This document shows, piece by piece, positions 42,183-43,570 of a DNA stretch of 43,570 bases (positions are counted from its first letter, which is position 1; each line of letters starts with the position of its first letter). A model generated the notes under the pieces. It saw only the letters and a list, made by a program, of their open reading frames with translations, was not told where the DNA came from and searched no databases. This DNA comes from Deltaproteobacteria bacterium (lineage in GTDB: Bacteria > Bdellovibrionota > FAC87 > UBA2466): assembly GCA_900299195.1 (NCBI GenBank), contig OMIX01000043.1, forward strand, positions 1 through 43,570. Reading direction: 5' to 3'. Made by a program: the position numbers and the translations under genes.

Positions 42183-42205
42183 GACCGCATCAAAAAAAGC
42201 GGTTT
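42183..42205 (+). terminator. Weak intrinsic terminator after the Kelch gene
   Basis: ACCGC and GCGGT pair over five bases around an A-rich loop and are followed by TTTT. It lies about 200 bases downstream of the Kelch stop, so the assignment to that gene is uncertain. Confidence 0.45.
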
Positions 42206-42530
42206 TTACGGCTCACCTTGATGTTAGGGGTGTAGGGATCCGTTGGAGGGTTTTTCAATGCTTCGTTATGTAGGATTGTACTAGCCAGTTCTTGGAAGTT
42301 TCCGGAAGAAAGCAGTCATCTGTCCCAGGAACGGAATTGTGGGGTAAAAAATTCCGGGTAGTGGTGAGAAAGATCTTGAGATCTGATTTGGGTTTTTCCC
42401 TTCGGAAAATCCTGGACATAAAAAATTAATGATCATGAGCTCCGGGCTTCATGGTTTGGAGGGTTTTACTGGTAGCGCTGTTCAACGATTGTTCCTTGAG
42501 GAAATACTCCCACAAGCTTAATCGACAAAA

Positions 42531-42657
42531 TACGGATAAGCGGCACAAATGCCCATTTTTTGTTGGGCTATAATGGCCGTAATTAAAGTTATAACGAATA
42601 AACACCGCATTTATGGTCCCAGGAGGGGCTAGCTCCGCCGCTGCAAGCTATATACGG
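42531..42657 (-). repeat. M1/M2 composite repeat, copy C
   Basis: M2 on the minus strand (42531 to about 42605) joined to M1 on the plus strand (to 42657). It is the best-preserved copy. Its M1 end TATATACGG is fused directly to the tRNA-Gly fragment. Confidence 0.85.
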
Positions 42658-42718
42658 TTGGTAGAGCATCAGCTTCCCAAGCTGAGGGTCGCGGGTTCGA
42701 GCCTCGTCACCCGCTCCA
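42658..42718 (+). pseudogene. 5'-truncated tRNA-Gly(CCC) gene
   Basis: From the D-loop TTGGTAGAGC on, the tRNA is intact: anticodon arm TCAGC-TTCCCAA-GCTGA, variable GGGTC, T-arm GCGGG-TTCGAGC-CTCGT, acceptor 3' CACCCGC, T and encoded CCA. The expected 5' strand GCGGGTG and the left of the D-arm are replaced by repeat M1, whose end cannot pair with the acceptor. It is not functional as read unless another copy exists elsewhere. Confidence 0.8.
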
Positions 42719-42808
42719 AATCCTAATAGCTTTGACTTCAAAATCCTGTTCCCGATATAATTCAGAGAATGTTTTTGCCCCTTACCATCATTTTTAATGG
42801 AGTTTTGA

Positions 42809-43405
42809 GTGAAACTTTTAAAAGCATTAACCTGTAAAGCCACCTGGATACCACTTGGTTTTGTCGTGCTCCTATCCTGTTTTCAATCGCAAGGTGCCAA
42901 TGAAAATCGTTATGTCGTGAGTTTGTATACAGGGATTCAGAATTTGGTAACTTTAGGTGAAAATCGCAATAACTTACTCAAGAAAAAGGAAATAAAATAT
43001 TCCGAAATCAAAATTCCAGAAACTGAGGAATTCAAAGAGTCCGGAATTTCTTCAGGATTAAATTTTTTGAACCTAGGAGTAAAAATTTTCTTCATAGAAA
43101 ATGATGCTTCTCTTTTGATTCTTGAGAATCCGTTTTCAGGAACTATTCAAGGCAAAGATCTCAATATCTTTGATGGCAAAAAGCCTACTGAGGAAAAGTG
43201 GCCGGAGTTTATTATTCGGAGATTCGGAAAACCCGACTTGATTCGCTCTAGCAACAGTGCCCTATTGGGTGATGTCTTCTTTTACAACTGGGGCGAGATT
43301 CATCTTTCTAACTACGGGATCAGAAAATTTTTTATTTATCGAAATACTAAAATCAAAAAATTTAGAGAAACTTCTGATTTGCTGCCCGAGGTGTTTACAA
43401 ACTAA
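42809..43405 (+). CDS. Secreted protein of unknown function
   Basis: 198 residues from a GTG at 42809 with GGAG seven bases upstream. The N-terminus MKLLKALTCKATWIPLGFVVLLSCFQSQGA is an export signal, possibly a lipobox ending LLSC. The body (YVVSLYTGIQNLVTLGENRN, KIFFIENDASLLILENPFSG, FIIRRFGKPDLIRS) is alpha/beta without a recognised family. It stands alone between the tRNA-Gly fragment and the right-hand 28-bp repeat. Confidence 0.75.
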   Translation: MKLLKALTCKATWIPLGFVVLLSCFQSQGANENRYVVSLYTGIQNLVTLGENRNNLLKKKEIKYSEIKIPETEEFKESGISSGLNFLNLGVKIFFIENDASLLILENPFSGTIQGKDLNIFDGKKPTEEKWPEFIIRRFGKPDLIRSSNSALLGDVFFYNWGEIHLSNYGIRKFFIYRNTKIKKFRETSDLLPEVFTN

Positions 43406-43420
43406 CCTATCATAAAAAGT

Positions 43421-43448
43421 GAATTTACCTGGTGCAAAAGGCAGATGT
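43421..43448 (+). repeat. 28-bp dispersed repeat, copy 2
   Basis: Identical to 35282-35309. It starts 16 bases after the stop of the last gene. Beyond it, to the window edge, I see only a palindrome GAACCAGGTTC (43483-43493) and no gene. Confidence 0.85.
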
Positions 43449-43570
43449 AAGCCTGGCACTGTTGGAAAGCTTATCTAATTTTGAACCAGGTTCGGGATGA
43501 TTAGATTATTTTGGGTTGGTATGCTAGAAGCTTTTTTGAAAAGCGGACCGTGAAATATCGCAGCCATTGA

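Larger units (their letters stand above)
41982..42808. other. Long non-coding stretch ending in composite repeat and tRNA fragment
   Basis: 827 bases. Features seen: the hairpin terminator near 42184, a short inverted repeat AGATCT-TG-AGATCT (about 42371), the composite repeat 42531-42657 and the tRNA-Gly fragment 42658-42718. The 84-codon minus-strand frame at 42589-42843 is an artefact of the tRNA. Confidence 0.6.

Noticed and set aside
34061-42657. Chromosomal integron with attC sites
   Set aside because: The repeats have hairpins and gene-sized spacing but lack the GTTRRRY/RYYYAAC core pairs, and no integron integrase is visible.
42589-42843. 84-residue minus-strand ORF with GAGDEARTRDPQLGKLMLYQ
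   Set aside because: It is the antisense translation of the tRNA-Gly fragment and repeat M1, a well-known false ORF type.

Overview
The window looks like chromosome from a Gram-negative, secretion-rich, Bdellovibrio-like bacterium (Bdellovibrionota or a neighbouring deltaproteobacterial lineage). This is an inference from the housekeeping gene set, the many signal peptides and lipoproteins, the type IV pilin-like genes and the moderate AT content; there is no rRNA or other direct taxonomic marker.

Positions 1-9222 are mostly housekeeping: the end of a purine operon (hotdog enzyme-purM-purN, minus strand), rplS-rnhB-yraN, a secreted Cys-rich protein, a STAS protein divergent from rsmI, an HNH nuclease, a thioredoxin/HD pair and a cystathionine beta-synthase. 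Positions 9303-10505 hold a secreted transglutaminase resembling Bacillus Tgl.

Positions 10701-17071 form an arsenic-type locus. A Crp/Fnr-like regulator is divergent from six closely packed genes: radical SAM enzyme, DUF547 lipoprotein, arsenite methyltransferase ArsM, aquaglyceroporin, low-molecular-weight phosphatase/ArsC-like protein and a DUF2490 outer-membrane barrel. A hairpin terminator closes the unit. The radical SAM enzyme does not carry the ArsS signature as I recall it, so the product may be an uncharacterised organoarsenical.

Positions 17287-23182 are a surface-appendage block: a secreted Cys/His/Asn peptidase-like protein, an 827-residue pilin-like protein ending in a Hint (hedgehog/intein) domain, and a divergent three-gene operon of membrane-anchored or prepilin-like proteins. 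Positions 23204-31938 hold secreted and cell-envelope genes: a transglutaminase-core protein, a subtilisin-like protease, a lipoprotein, a family 2 glycosyltransferase, two adjacent secreted proteins and a FGE/lectin-like protein. Upstream of that last gene, and probably co-transcribed with it, is a two-haem Planctomycete-type cytochrome (to 33862).

From about 34000 to the right edge the window is accessory DNA: short secreted proteins, a BrnT/BrnA toxin-antitoxin pair, an LRR protein, an FkbM methyltransferase and a Kelch protein, separated by long non-coding stretches. These stretches contain a family of dispersed repeats (modules here called M1 and M2) and 3' fragments of two tRNA genes, Val(GAC) and Gly(CCC). 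This suggests a hotspot that gains and loses genes by recombination. No integrase, transposase, rRNA, complete tRNA or CRISPR array is visible.
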